From positions 6,845,994 through 6,909,993 of the forward strand of contig OZ024891.1 in the NCBI GenBank assembly GCA_964017195.1: a stretch of 64,000 bases of DNA. Direction: 5' to 3'. Both the position numbers and the translations under genes were made by a program. The notes under the pieces were generated by a model, which was not told the origin of the DNA, did not search any database, and was given only the letters and a program-made list of their open reading frames with translations. Position 1 is the stretch's first letter; every line of letters starts with the position of its first letter. This DNA comes from Siderastrea radians (Eukaryota; Cnidaria; Anthozoa; Scleractinia; Rhizangiidae). Below are positions 36,268 through 49,400 of this stretch, in pieces.

Positions 36268-37602
36268 TTAATAGGAATTATCTCGTTGTCCCTTGATTTT
36301 GGCCACATATTTCTTCACCAGGGATCGGATCCTCTCTGGGTCAATGGCACTACTTGAGTTTGTCACCTAAGGAAAGTTATGCAGAAATATAACATAAGCG
36401 CATATCTTTGCAGTATACTACAATGTTTCAAACTACTTTCTTGGGTGTTAATTTTCACTTTGTGAACTCAAGGGTTTAAAGGCCAACTACATGTAAGTAC
36501 TGGCAAAATTTCCATCCAACTTGCCATGCAACCAATTTTCCATTGCAAGTTGTGGCTTGAAGTGGGGGCTGTCAATGCAACATTTGTTGCACAAGATTTT
36601 GCAAGAGAATGTTACATGTATCACTTGGCCTTAACTGCTAGCAGGTTATAAACGAGGAAGACAATACAGCAAAAGTAGCATTTCAATTATTTTTCTATGT
36701 GTATTCTCTGTCACTGCAATTATTTCAAATGAATGTAGAAATTTCAGAGCATGGTGCAAGAGGGGCAAACTGGCATTTTTGGTTTCAAGATAAAAACAAA
36801 CACAAAGCAAAAGGAAAGAAAAAGGAAGAAAAAAAGAAATGTCCAGACTTTCTTCATCCTGATTTTGTGAAGTGATGCATCTTGATCAACTACATGTAAG
36901 CAAATCGTTTTAAATTGCTCTTAGTTTTTTTTTGGGGGGGGGTGGGGTGGGGGGGTTAGGAGGAGCTTAAAAATACCACTTGTACCAAGCTCTCCTGTAG
37001 AAGCTAGGCAAACATGTGTAAACTTCAATAGCAAACCTGTGGAACAGCTCGTCTAAGAATGCTCTTGTATTCTTCCTTGTCAATATCCCTGTGTTTATAG
37101 TATGCTTTGAGGGCATGCTTCACTTCCTCTTCAACGCGTGCTTGCCGATGAAGTTTGTCTATAAGCTCCTACAAAAAAGGACAAGAACATGAAAGCGATG
37201 GTACAGAGTGAACTCTCTCTACTGCCTCTGCCCCCAGCCTCTCCCCAGGCTGCAGCCCAATCTTTAAGAGACAAACACTGAGTCCTGTCAAATTATGGTT
37301 CTTACTTTTGAGTATGTGGATGAAATACTAAAGTGTGACCATTCAAATGAAAGCTACCACTGGAGACTACTTTCCTGTGGTGCTGTTCATGCTGCTGTAC
37401 ATACAGGGTAGTTCTAACTTTTGAGTCTGTACATGTACATGAAATTCTTAACTGTAACCCAACAAAAGGTATAGAACAATGTGTTCCAGTGGTGCTGTTG
37501 AAAATAACATTTGGGACTTCACTCTTCAGAATGAAAGTGTCAACCACCGGACTGTCAGCCTTAATAATAATAATGATAATAATAATAATAATAATAATAA
37601 TG

Positions 37603-37669
<67 letters not shown>

Positions 37670-40600
37670 TAATAATAATAATCATAATAATTATAATGAT
37701 AATAATAACAAGGTGCTTAAAAATGCATTTTACAACGTATGGAAGTCTCAATGCTTTTTACAATAAGTTATTTACCTAATCTAACTATAGACACTGTTAA
37801 AAAGGAAAGCTTTTAATCTCAATTTAAAAGAGTCAACTGTGAAACACTGTTTGATTATAATGGGCAAGTCATTCCAGAGCTTTGGTGCCATTAACAGTAA
37901 TGAAACAAACAAACTTGCTAGCACAAAACTGAAAACAATGGAGGAGAGTGCCCTTGATTACAGTTGACTCCCGATAACTTGAACCTCAAAGGGAAGTCGA
38001 AAAAGGTTTGAGTTATTGAGAGTTCGAGTTATTGAGGATAAAATTAGAAAGAAAATGACCTGAAGGGAAATAAAGTAACTTCGAGCTAGCGGGAGATTAG
38101 AGTTATCGAGGGTTTGAGTTAGTGGAAGTCAACTGTATAAATTGGAGTACCATCTCCTGGCTTTGCCAAAAGGAATTTCTTAAAAAATACATATTTTCTC
38201 TAAGCACCCTATTGTTTTTTCAAGTCACCTATAATATTTTGCACCCTGTCAATTTTTTGGTCCACTTACATATAATAAACAGAAATACTACATGTACACA
38301 TTCTTTGCAAATAGGAAATACACGCAGTTATCGATTCTGCCCTTTTTATAGTATACAGTGCAAATCAAGATCACTAGATGACTGGAAAAAGCTTGTAACC
38401 TTACCTGTACTTTTGTCTTTTCCTTTTGCTGTTGTTTCTCTCTTTTTCTCCTCTCCTTGGGATCAGTTATGCTGGTCAAATCCTCTTCAAATTCCTCACC
38501 AATTATCAAACCACTCTCAGGCTCGTAGGGTTCCTCACCTGGAGACTGCTCATTAGGCACCGACTCTACAAAAAATTCTTTTGATTTCCCTTCCTCGGTT
38601 TCTGTTTTATTTACACCACTTTGATTCTGTTGCTGTTTCCAAAATTCCTCATTCATTTGGTCAATGATGTCCCCTTCAGGTGAAGACATTTCCATGTCCA
38701 TAGGACTTGCATTTAAGTTGTTCCTTCCTTCATCTTGCCTGTTCACAAACTGCTCAAGATTTTCCTTCTTTGCTTTGGCAATTTCCTTTTTGCTAGAGTT
38801 TAGATTTTGAAGTGAGCTTTGTGCTGATAAAGGATCCACTTCACCAAGGCCCATCCATGTCCGGCCATGAAGTGGTGGAGTACGTAGACCTGTTCCAGTT
38901 GTGGGAGGACCTATAATTCCTAACTGGGTAGTGGGTGGGGCATTATGAAGCCCAGCATCACTTACAAGGGGAGGGACAGGATGAGCTTCATCTAAGAAGG
39001 GAATAGTTTCTGCTTTTGATTGCACAAAAGCTGATCTATTAGATTCAAGTGAAGTCTGTGTTAAATCAGCATTGCTATCTGTTTTATCTCCAATGTCAGT
39101 TTTTGCTGTTTTGGATGCAAGTATATTAGATTTTGAGTCCTCAGAAGAAGAGATGCTTTTTTCATCACCCTTGTGTGCAGGTGTAGCTTGTAACTTGGGG
39201 GATCCATCTTGTTTTTGTGGCATTTCATTTTTCTTTAAGGCTATGGCTGTAATCCCTGTAAGTTTTTCTGGTTTCGTTTCATCTTTCTTCTCACCATGAT
39301 GTGGCTCCTTGGATTTGCTGTTCTTGCTGAAATTTAATCACGAAAAAATGTGACATTATATTTCCAAGTTGCACAACTGACAGCTGGGGTTAGGGTTCTT
39401 TATTTAAAAAAATCCTTAACCCTTTAAGCCCTAACAGTGATGAAAATGAAATTTCTCTTTACATTATCACTACTTGTTCAAACATTGAAGTGATGAGAAT
39501 AAAGAAAGTGACCACCAAGGACTTCCTTACTAGTTCCATAAGAAATGTACAGTACCTGTCAAATGTAAGTTGACAGTCTCGACTTGATCCTCGAAACTCG
39601 ATTCTCGCGTCTCGACCGAGTTTCGGGACGCGAGAATTGAGGATCGAGAATCGAGTTTCGAGAATCGAGAAACACGGAGTTTTCGAATATGCAAACTTGA
39701 AGAGAACTTCGAGAAAACAATTTATTTCTTGAAGGATGAATAATAGCCATTCGCACACCTAGCTTAAGGTGTTTCGATACAGTTTTTTTGGGACCATACC
39801 TAACTTTTTTAATCGGCTCTTAGACAGTCTTCTCCTTGTCAGATCAACGTGAAATTTGCGATACTTGTTGGTTTTGGATTGAACTTGAGCATGGTTTACA
39901 TTTTGTAAAAATCGATATTTCCATGACAACGATAAACAAAAATCCTCGAAAACAGTAAAATTGAAATTTTGCATGATCCAGATTTTGCTTCGAAAAGCAA
40001 ATACCAGCATCTTCAACTGTGGTGTATGGCAAACAAAATATACAAGAACAAAAAAATTCTGTATGTTTGTTTTGATTGCAGAAGTAAATCGCAAAGACAT
40101 TTTCAACCTTAGTTTTTGCCTAATAATAGTAAATGCACCAACAAATAATCAACGCTTTGATGAAATGGCTAGTAAATACTGTTAAAATGTGTCTTTTACT
40201 TACTGTTTTACGCCTAGGAAAATTTGTTGAAACTGGTGTTCGCGATCTCGAGAACGAATTGTTTTTCTAAGATCGTGCACGTGAAGCCGTGTTTGTCTAT
40301 TTGCCAAACTACACGAACTAATACACAGAACCCGTTATAAAAAGAAAAAGTCGTGAATGAAACTGATATAAAATATCACAGTTTCTAAGTTTGACACACA
40401 TTGTCATGTCTTCAGCGATAAATAAGAAGTGATATATTTTCTACTCTACGCACGTAAATTTGCATACGTCAAAAGCGAAATTTGAAACCTCACACAATGC
40501 GTAACGCAACGATGCTTTTGATGCAACTCAGAATCGACCTCTCGCTCTCGACAGACGTCTTACCTTTCTGTTTCCCCTGTAAATGTGTAAATTCAAAAAT

Positions 40601-43600
40601 ATTCGAAAATTTAGCATTGCTTATACAAAGCTTGTCACTACGCTGAGCCCGTGAAATGCCTGTTTTACGCAACAACTGCGTAACACAGTTGTTACGCAAC
40701 AACTGCGCAACAAATCTTTCTTTCTTTTTCTTTTCTCGAAGATATTAGCTTTTTAGCTACCCTGTAAATTCGAGATAAAATAAAGTCATGGATGTATGTA
40801 TGTACGTAAAAGCTTGAGTTGTAGTTTTCGAGTGACTTTTAGTAAATTTATACGTTCGAGCGTTTCGTCAAATAGCCGTTTTGAGAATTATCGCAACAAT
40901 TTCCGCAACATATAAAAGTTTAAGTGTATAATTCACCCTATGAGGAAAGGAGTAGCGAATTCTAAACGCATGTGTATCATTTGTCATTATTTGATCGCAT
41001 AAAACGGCGACGCTTGCACCTCATTTTTCGAAACACTTGTTGGATCTGTAAACAATAAATTAATAACGCTTGCGATTGAGTTCGGTCCGTTTGTCCGATT
41101 TACTTCTCGAGAGATCACTCAAGCGACAAGCTCGTTAGTTTCTTGACTCGAAACTTGATTCTCGATCCTCGAAATTCTCGAAACTCGACTCGAGACTTGA
41201 TTCTTGAAATTTTCGAGAATCGAGAATCGAGTCTCGAGATGCGAGGATTGAGACGCGAGGGACTGTCAACTTACATTTGACCGGTACTGTATGGAGAACA
41301 GTAGGGAGAATATGCATTTCTATATCAGGGCTTAAAGGGTTAAGTGTGACCACTCAAGTGAATGCTAGCAAGCAGCAATTTCTTGTTGTGCTGTTAATTA
41401 CACTGCACAAGGTAGTTCTAACCTTCAGTGTGTGGATGAAATCCCAAAGTGTGACCATTCATATAACAGAGCACTCTGCTGAGCAGGACTTCTGTGTTGT
41501 GCTGTTTATTACACTGTACAAGTTGGCTCTAGCTTTCAGTTTGTGGATGAAATCTATTCATTTGAAAGCTATTAGCAGTACTTTCCTGTGGCGTTGTTTA
41601 TTACACTGTACAAGGTGGTTATATCTTTTGAGTCAGCAGATGAAATATTCTTAAGTGTGACCATGAAAGATAGTGAGCAGGACTTTCTTCTGGTGCTGTT
41701 TGTTATGTTGTACAAGGTGGTTCTACCTTTTGAGTCTGTGGATGAAATGTGCAAGGTGGTTCTTAGGTGAACCCTTGCGAAAAAAACTCAACTTTGTTGA
41801 TCCTTTTACTGTTCTCAAACTTGTGAAAAAAATTCAACTTTGTTGATCCTTTTACTGTTCTCAAACTTGGAGCCAAGTGGAAGTGATGTAAACACGACCA
41901 TTAGCATTCAGCAAGCTACAATTTCCTCTTACCTTTCACTTGGAGTTGGTCTTTTGAAATCTGGAGTTTTTGCCTCTGTTCCAAAGAGAACATCCTCCAC
42001 ACTCTTCTCAGTACCTTGCTTGGGTGACATTCGCTCTGTAAAAACAAAATCAAACTCATCTTCCCAGGACTTTTCTGGACTGTATGAAGGAGAAAACTGC
42101 TTTTCTAGATCAGGGAGCTTGGGTGGAATACTGGAGGCATTCTGCCTTTCAGCAGTTGGCTTCTCAGCAATTGGCGATGACTTCTGAACTGGTTCTTTGT
42201 TGTTAAGTGCAGGTTCATCTGGTTTGTTTGTGTTGGATAACGGAATGTTTGTAAAGTGTCCCGAGTCTAGACTATCTGAGGCTGAAGAGGTGCGATGAGA
42301 AGACTTTCTTGGTGGTGAGGCACTTGCCTTTCTTTCCCTTCTGTTAGGAGATCTTGGTTTTTTAGATGATGTTCTCTTAGCAGGTGATATATCAGGAGAA
42401 ATTCTCTTTCTTTTGCCAGGTGAGCGTGAACGTCTTCTGGGTGATTGACTCCTTCTGCGTTCAGAAGTCCGATAAGGTGATCGACTTCTTGATTTGTTCC
42501 TCCTTCTTACCAATGGAGAGTCTTTTCTACTTCTCGATGGTGATGGGCGCTTATCTTTTCTTTCCTTTTTCCTATTAGATGGTGAAGCACTTCTTTTAGG
42601 AGACCTACTTCTGGATTTGAAGTCTTTATTTCTGTTTACTGCATAACGCCTTCTGGCAGCCGATCGACTTCTTGACCTCCTTGATCGATCATTGCGTCGT
42701 CTAGACTCTTTTCTTTTATCCCGTGATCTACTTCTACTTCTACTTCTACTACGACGCCGCTGTCTTGAATCCCTGTCCCTACTTCTACTCCTTGATCGCT
42801 TCAAAGACTTCTCTTTCTCTGAGCCTTCTCTGCTCCTACTTCTTACTGGTATCCTTTCTTTCTTTGTCTCACCTTCTGTGACAATAACAACAAAAAAAGG
42901 ATATTGAGCACAAGGGCTTTTACAGTGTATTTCTTACAAGCAGACAGAAGGTAACACCTTGAAATGCTCAAAGCAGCCGAGCAGGATAATTTTCATTCTC
43001 TCCTTAATAAAACCATGCTCATGGCTCACAGAAATACTGAGATTATCATTTACCTTATTATAAGAAATTAACGCTCGTGTTAATTAAGGTATTTGAAATT
43101 AATGCGACTTTAATCAACATGAATTGAAGGGAAAAGTACTCCCCATTAAAGGAAATTAACGCGAAAGAGGGGGTAAAATTTCAAAATGAGGAAAATTAAC
43201 GCGATTAGCACAAAGAAACACCTTGTGGTCACAACTGGAACAAATTTATTTCTAACTGAATATAAAGATCATGAACAAAACAGGTCTACAGGTGTGTGAG
43301 GTAATTTTTTTACAGACAATGTGCATTAAATGTTGCTCAAATGTATGAAAGCTATTGTTTTGTGGGTGTCAAGAATGTCTGAACTGCCTCAAAGAAAATA
43401 TACATGAAACAAGTTCAGAATTTGCAGGCTTATGGTGCAAAAAAATGTACACAGTAAGGATGCACAATACAATTCAATCAAAGCAAACACTCTCCAAAAA
43501 TGACTCATGGTAAAAATCAAGAAGGGAAAAAGCAAATGGCGGCACAGAACCACATACAGCTGTGGAATTTGAAGAGGTAGGCCATTTTTGCCAAATCCTG

Positions 43601-44794
43601 TGGATAAGACTCTCACAAAAATACCAAAAGAGAGGCACATGTAGCCAAATGGCCACATTATAGAAGTGGAGTTTGAGTGATATATTTTAGTTTCCCTGAA
43701 ACCAAGTGAGCTGTCCACAGTAATGATTACTTTAGCTGTCCATATTATAATTACAGAGATACATTGAAATGATAGCATGAACATTGGTTTATCTGGAACC
43801 AAGTCAACTGCCCGAAAATAAGGAGTTGTCCACAACGTGGAGGTTTCCATAAGGTGAACAAGAAAGTAACCTGTACCTTGCATTGAACAGGGAAGATAAA
43901 TTGGATTGTAATTAAACAGCAGTGTCAAAAATGCTAACCTGTGACATCTGACTGTTCCTTTTTTCCTGAATGTTTCTGCTTTTTTCGTTTCTTCTTCTTT
44001 TTCTTTTTATCCTTCTTTTTGCTTTTATCTCTTTTTGCATCTTTTTGTTTCTTGGAATCCTTTCTGCTTGCAGATGACAGTTCACTATCACTGGAATCTG
44101 ACTCAGCAGAAATTTGCCCTTCTTCCCTGCTAACACTTCTTTCAAGTTTTGCTTTAGTATTATCTTGGAGTGCATGGACATTTAAGTCTTTGCCTTCTTC
44201 AACTTTATCTAAAACAGGAGAAGAAGCTTTATTCAAAGAAGAGGGCGCTTCATTGGAAGCATCCACCACTTCAGTTTCATCTGACTTTTTTGAAGTTTCG
44301 TTTTCTTCAATTACTGCCTCACTGCTAGCATGTTCAGGACTAGATATTTGTTTACTCAAAGCTTCTACGGTTTGTTTAGAGTTCTCCTGCTTAGCTCTAA
44401 ACAAACTCAAAGTTTCTTCTTCTGTGTCATTCCCACTATCAGCATACTCCCCAAGGAGTACTAACCCTGGCTGCGGTTTCTTTGTGTCCACAATGTCCTT
44501 AGTAACTGCACTTTTATTTTTTAATCCCGCAACATTCTCAGATCCAGAGTCTACGATGTCCTCGTCATACAAGTCCATAAAGATGCTCTTGCTTGATGTA
44601 CTGGGTTGCTGGTTGGTATCCTCTGATGTCGAGCTCACCTCGGAGAAATTTATTTCACCTGTTGCTGTGCTGTCACCCTTTATAAAGGAACTAGTTGTGC
44701 TGACACCTTCCATTTCTTCTTCAGTGTATAAACTCGAGAGCCCAGGCTGCTTTTTACTTGAGTTCTTTTCAAAGTTTATATCCTCTTCCTGCAT
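36268..44794 (-). CDS. SR-rich nuclear protein with SCAF1/SCAF11/PHRF1-type C-terminal domain (5 coding exons)
   Basis: Coding exons 44794-43939, 42875-41933, 39326-38405, 37168-37037 and 36366-36268 join in frame to about 983 residues. Residues 1-285 are acidic and Ser-rich, ending in a Lys-rich stretch. The next exon is an RS domain with many SRSRSRS and SPxRR motifs. The third exon is hydrophilic. Exons four and five (908-983) hold the conserved block LIDKLHRQARVEEEVKHAL, HRDIDKEEYKSILRRAV and IDPERIRSLVKKYVAK, typical of SCAF1, SCAF11 and PHRF1, factors linked to RNA polymerase II CTD and splicing. No PHD or RING domain is seen, and the region upstream of ATG 44794 has stops in all frames, so the N-terminus appears short. 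Function in pre-mRNA processing is inferred from the family. Which paralogue it is cannot be settled here. Confidence 0.8.
37300..37490. repeat. Dispersed ~100-bp repeat (GTGTGACCATTC ... CTGTGGTGCTGTT), intronic units
   Basis: Contains GTGGATGAAATACTAAAGTG, GACCATTCAAATGAAAGCTA and TTTCCTGTGGTGCTGTTC, matching the tandem units at 41343-41770 in the same orientation. Confidence 0.7.
37562..37708. repeat. (AAT)n microsatellite, intronic
   Basis: A long ATA/AAT run with GAT and AAC interruptions inside an intron of the SR-rich gene. Poly-Asn and poly-Ile frames here are artefacts. Confidence 0.95.
39416..41343. mobile_element. TTAA-flanked (piggyBac-like) non-autonomous element, outer unit of a nest
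   Basis: The left end reads TTAA-CCCTTTAAGCCCT and the right end AGGGCTTAAAGGG-TTAA: inverted 13-base ends starting CCC, bordered by TTAA on both sides as expected for piggyBac-type insertion. Most of the interior is a second element (39548-41291). No transposase frame is seen. The nest lies in the 2.6-kb intron of the SR-rich gene. Confidence 0.7.
39548..41291. mobile_element. TA-flanked (Tc1/mariner-like) non-autonomous element with TCTCGA-rich arms, nested
   Basis: TA-CAGTACCTGTCAAATGTAAG on the left and its inverse ACATTTGACCGGTACTG-TA on the right define terminal repeats starting CAGTACC with TA target duplication. Just inside both ends lie clusters of CTCGAAACTCGATTCTCG-type short repeats (39583-39670 and 41140-41260). 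The 1.4-kb interior has no recognisable transposase. One end of another copy is at 61450-61665. Confidence 0.8.
41343..41770. repeat. Tandem array of the ~100-bp dispersed repeat, about four units
   Basis: Units start with GTGTGACCA and include GTGCTGTTTATTACACTGTA, CAAGGTGGTTCTA and TGAGTCTGTGGATGAAAT. They begin directly beside the TTAA end of the nested element, and further units occur at 37300-37490 and, inverted, at about 35315-35440. Confidence 0.8.
42876..43938. other. Intron 1 of the SR-rich coding region; no separate feature
   Basis: Holds repeated GAAATTAACGCG-type motifs around 43066-43205 and otherwise AT-rich unique sequence. The open frames on the minus strand near 43389-43928 show no family resemblance. 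Confidence 0.5.
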
Positions 44795-45647
44795 TTTTTG
44801 TAAGCAGCAGTCTTGACCTTAACTCATTTTCACATCACACCTGGAGAAAAGGATGAAGAATTACTGTGATTAGACACTTCTATAATTAGAATCTTGGTTG
44901 CTTGAACCCTCTTCATCTCAAACGCCCTTTATCTTGAACATGTTTTGATTTCCCTTGAAACCTTGAGAAACCAGGAGTTTACGGTAAAAGGAAAATAAAG
45001 TAATGACAATGTAAGCAATAAAATATGTGATCAAGAGTTAAAAAAGAACTCAACAAACCCTATTTCAGTTCCAAGCCAGCTTGAGATTCTATCGTTAATT
45101 CAACATTTAATTAACACATGTACACAGTATACAGAAAGTAACTGAATTCAATAGAGGAAGGTGTCTTAGAAACAGGCAACATGGTACATGCAGCGAAATT
45201 TATTCAAAAGTGGAAGCTACACATATCTTAAATTTGAAGCTGTTTACGCTTTATGCGAAAAGAACATGTAATCTACAACATTATTTAAAAGTGAAAGGTA
45301 CCTCCAAAGCTGGCTATGCGGTATGCGATGCGTAGAATGTAATTAATCCAAGAATCATGTTTTTTCCTATCCTATCCCGGTTTTACATGCGTCACGTTTT
45401 TAGAACGAGTGATACAAATGTTATTTTGCTTTTAAGCGTGGAGTGCTTTTGAATTCATGAGTTTCTGCATACCGCGTAGCCGGAACGAAGAAGTTAGTAG
45501 AAATGGCAGGGTATTCCTGCAGTTAACCTGCAGCAAAGCGTGTTCAAATGAAAAGCTGAAATCATCTGTGACTCAACAATTTGATAGTTCATTATCGTTT
45601 AAGTCTTTTTCCTTCGAAACGCTGTATTTTTTAACATGAATACATAC

Positions 45648-45745
45648 CGTTGTTTTTGTTCATGTGAAATTTAAGGCACTGTTTCCAGGCAATTGCTAAT
45701 TCTCCCATCCTGTTTGTTCCGATGTTCGCCGACAGTCGCCATGTT
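45648..45745 (-). other. Likely 5' noncoding exon of the SR-rich gene, with upstream ORFs
   Basis: On the minus strand the sequence CCAACATGGCGACTG opens a 23-codon frame that stops at once. A second ATG opens MGELAIAWKQ. Both lie before a strong splice donor (AACAACG|GTATGT, exon end 45648). The next exon would be joined at the acceptor before about 44840, where all three frames contain stops before ATG 44794. Upstream ORFs in a leader exon are therefore the simplest reading; a separate small gene is possible. Confidence 0.4.
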
Positions 45746-46405
45746 GGAGGTGAAACTGTCCCGTCATGCAGTTGGCGGTTGGGATTGCGAGCCTGCTGTT
45801 CATCAGTTGAGCGGACCACTTATGGGGTGGTGTAATTCTCATGTCGTCTGTCATGTAGTGGATCGTATTGATGGCTTGCATGCACACTTTCTTTGTATGT
45901 CCTTGGTTATGAAGGAATATGATCGTTTATGATATGTTTCACTTTCGTTTATCGTTTGTTACCGCGTGAAAGGAAGTGGATATGGAGCTTACTCATGTGC
46001 TAAATTGTTGAGGTACAAACGACAGCTGAAATGATGACGGGCGATCACAATTAATGTAGTGGGAGAATTAGCTGGAATTGGTACAAGCTTACGAGAATTG
46101 CTACAGAACGGAGAACTGAATTAAGGGACAGGGGAATAATTTTACTTTATTTTGCTTCATCTTGTTCTCTTAACTGAAAGAACTAAAGCTTTGGTGATGA
46201 ACTTTTCACTGAAACAGTCACAATTCTTTGAGGTCAAAATCGTGAGGCTGTAAATTATGCCCAACCCGCCTGGGGTGGGGATATGGCCACAGATGCATTT
46301 AAGTATTAGGACACGTACAGGAATGAACCATGCCCATTGTTGGTTAACTTCAGACAATTTATTGAATTTCAGTCGTTGGCTATCAATGGTGTAGTTCAAA
46401 CAGTT

Positions 46406-49400
46406 ATGGACACTGACAAAGAAGAGAATTTTACAAGAACTGATGAGCAGAGCTACCTAGGTAAATGTGTGTCAATTTTGGTTACTTAGCTACACTCACA
46501 CCAGATAGGAATACACTGACTAAACAATAGTTGACATGATAGGTGGAGTGACGACTGGCTGAAATGAATTAAGAAATGAATTAAATGAATTAAGTGAAGA
46601 ATTGTTCTAAAGGCGACATACTGGGAAAAAATTTCTGACTCCTCCAAATGGGAGTTGAACCCATGACCTTCCAGGTGACAGTTGTGTGCCCTACCACTGA
46701 GCTATGGGGGGTTCCCAGGCCTGGTTGTTTGAAAGCTGATTAACTCTAACCTGGAATTAAAATTCAACCAAGGTTCCTGTTTCTGTTATTCAAAAGAGTT
46801 TTCACAGTAAACTGTAAGTGGTGGTTCATGATAGCAACCAAAGTCAAAATGTAGGGCAAAAATGGTTTACAGGAATCCGTATCATTTGTCTATAAAAATG
46901 CATTCAAAATTGATGCTAATCCTGGGTTAGCTTTATCCCACTTTGATCAACTGGTCTCTGGTGAGCATATAACTTATAAACTTAGTGGAGAGAACAACTT
47001 GAGAACACTTCTTTGTTTAAATTATTCATTTCAGCCAGTTGTCACTCTTCTCATCATATTTACCTTTATCGCATTTGACATAACTGATCTTTGCTCTATT
47101 ACAGACCTGTGTCACATTTGAACCTTAAGTTATGTGGCCTTGGTCACTACTCCTGTCTTGAAGCCAATCAATTAGACATCTATCAATGTTAAGCTTCAGG
47201 TTAGGGGGGGGGGCTACCCCCGGGGATTTTGACATTTTTAAGGAAGCCAAAGTCAAATTCCCTAACCCTGGACAACTAATGTCAAATATCAGCCCCTAGA
47301 GTAACTTTCTCTCTGAAAGTCAAATAATTGGGGCACTGTGTATGCTCAAAATCCCTACCCAGAGGACAGTCTTGTAGGTCAATTTCCCAGGGGTAGCCCC
47401 TCCCCCCCTCATCCTGGGGCTTAACACTGATATGTGCATTAATTTCTTGTTCTCAATGGTCTGCTTGTAGGTTCCAGCAGTACTGCAAATCATACTTACA
47501 CTTCTTTAAGCAGCAGTTCTAGTGTCATAGGAGAAGGACTGCACACAGCTAAAAGGACATCTTCAGAAGCCTTTGAGGGCACTTCAACAAGTGAAGGTTA
47601 GCTGTACACCTTGTTCTATCAAACAAGTGTGTATTGAATCAAGAAATTCTTTTAAAGAAGGCTGCTTGGAGTGAAAGTGTTTCAGAACAGGAAAAATTTT
47701 GATCATTAGACCTATTGTTTCTTAAGGCTTAAAAAGTAGCTGGTGCGCCGGCCAAACAACTTTGGAATTGGACAGCAGACAAAACTTTTGGTTATTATTT
47801 TAAAATGCAAAATAATAACCAAAATAATTGACCAGTGATCAAAAGCACTAACAGTTCAGAGCTTATTGTAGAAACATCAGTTACTTTCTTAGACTTGAAA
47901 GTAAAGTCCCGTGTCCTCTAATTAGCAATAGAAAAACCACTGTGACTTTTGCTAGACTTTGTTCAGATCAAACTAGCCCATGCAAAAATCACTTGTAAAC
48001 AAACAAGATTAATGCTTCCGTGTATTATTGTGCAAACCTCTCATGGCCCTTTCTGTGTTTTACACCCGGTTCCAGAGGTTGTTCTTTCTTTGATTCTTCC
48101 ATCACATTGAAATGAATGGAGTTGCAAAATGATGAGAGAAGGAAAACTTCTTTTCCAGCTTGAAGGCTACATGCCAAACATGATCACAATAATACCAAGG
48201 GGGTTGGTTCACCATGATTGACAACATTTTTAGACAACATGCAGGTTCTTATTTGTTGGGGAGTAAGTAATAAGTTTTAGCCTATGGAGTTTTAACCCAT
48301 GATGCACTGTAGGTTGTTACATGTGGTTTTCCTTGTTTGATGTTGCAGGTCCAGGGGATGTTGAAGATCTTCAACCAGCTCATAAACATAGGAAACCTGA
48401 AGCAACTGAAGAACAGATTGAAAGTGATGGTAAACAGAAAATTTATCATTTTTGGTACACAAATCAATTAATAATTGTATTTTAACCAGAAATCCATAAT
48501 GATGGGGGAAAGGTCTCCAATGGTACATCAATCCCTATTATCGCAAACTCCGTGTAGACTATGGCTGTTGCCTCTCCAGAGAGCTTAAACTTGGACTAAA
48601 TACACCTTATACATGACACTGAGTCACCATGGAAACAAAATAATAGAATTAGAGTAACCATATTACTTGAAGAAATGTCATTGTACAGTTACATGTATTT
48701 TACATTAGACTGAGATTCTCTGGGTTTTTTTTCTGTTTGTGGTTTCAATCAAAGATTTCGGTGACTGTCCATGCTGATTATTCGACTACATCCACTTAAA
48801 TGTTTTTTGTCAATGTTTACATTTAAATTACTACCATAACTGCCAGTGGTGTCACAGGAAACTACTTTCATTTTGCAAGTAGTAAAGGAGAGTGCTGAGT
48901 CCATAAAATAATATTGCATTTAACAGTAAACGATTTTAACCCAGGAGTCAAACATTGTTGCATGCCATGACCTTCACACAGGATAGAATGACAGAAATAA
49001 TATGTACTTTGCTGTCTTATTTATGCAGCTTCAGGGGAAGAATTTTATACCAAAATTGTCTTTGCTTTGGACTATTCATCAAGTGTGTCAGATGAAGAAT
49101 TTATCAAGGAGTTTAACTTTGTCAAAGACATTACAGAGTCCTGGAAATTCCCTCCAGAGAATTCCAGTGTAGCTCTCGTTGTATATGCAGACTGGGCTAA
49201 AACAATACCCCTTAATCCAGATGACAACTCATTTTCTGTCCAACTGAACGAAATGGAGGCCAGAACAAGGGTTGAGAGTAAATACAGAAGGATGGATTTG
49301 GCACTAACAGAGGCAGCAGGCAATTTCAGTGGGCATTCACTTCAGCAACAGCTTGTTGTTCTGATAACAGCTGGCAGACAGTTTTCAGGCACAGAAAAGG

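Noticed and set aside
37302..37779. Poly-Ile / poly-Asn frames
   Set aside because: Artefacts of the AAT microsatellite in an intron of the SR-rich gene.
43941..44816. 291-codon plus-strand frame antisense to the SR-rich gene
   Set aside because: Exact antisense of exon 1 of that gene; Ser/Phe-rich composition follows from the Lys/Glu/Ser-rich sense strand.
45693..45932. 79-codon plus-strand frame near the SR-gene leader exon
   Set aside because: Overlaps the presumed leader exon in antisense and resembles no known family.
46441..46460. CTGATGAG in exon 1 (and again near 61890) as a hammerhead core
   Set aside because: No GAAAC element or stem II follows; it encodes the conserved DEQS residues in both paralogues.
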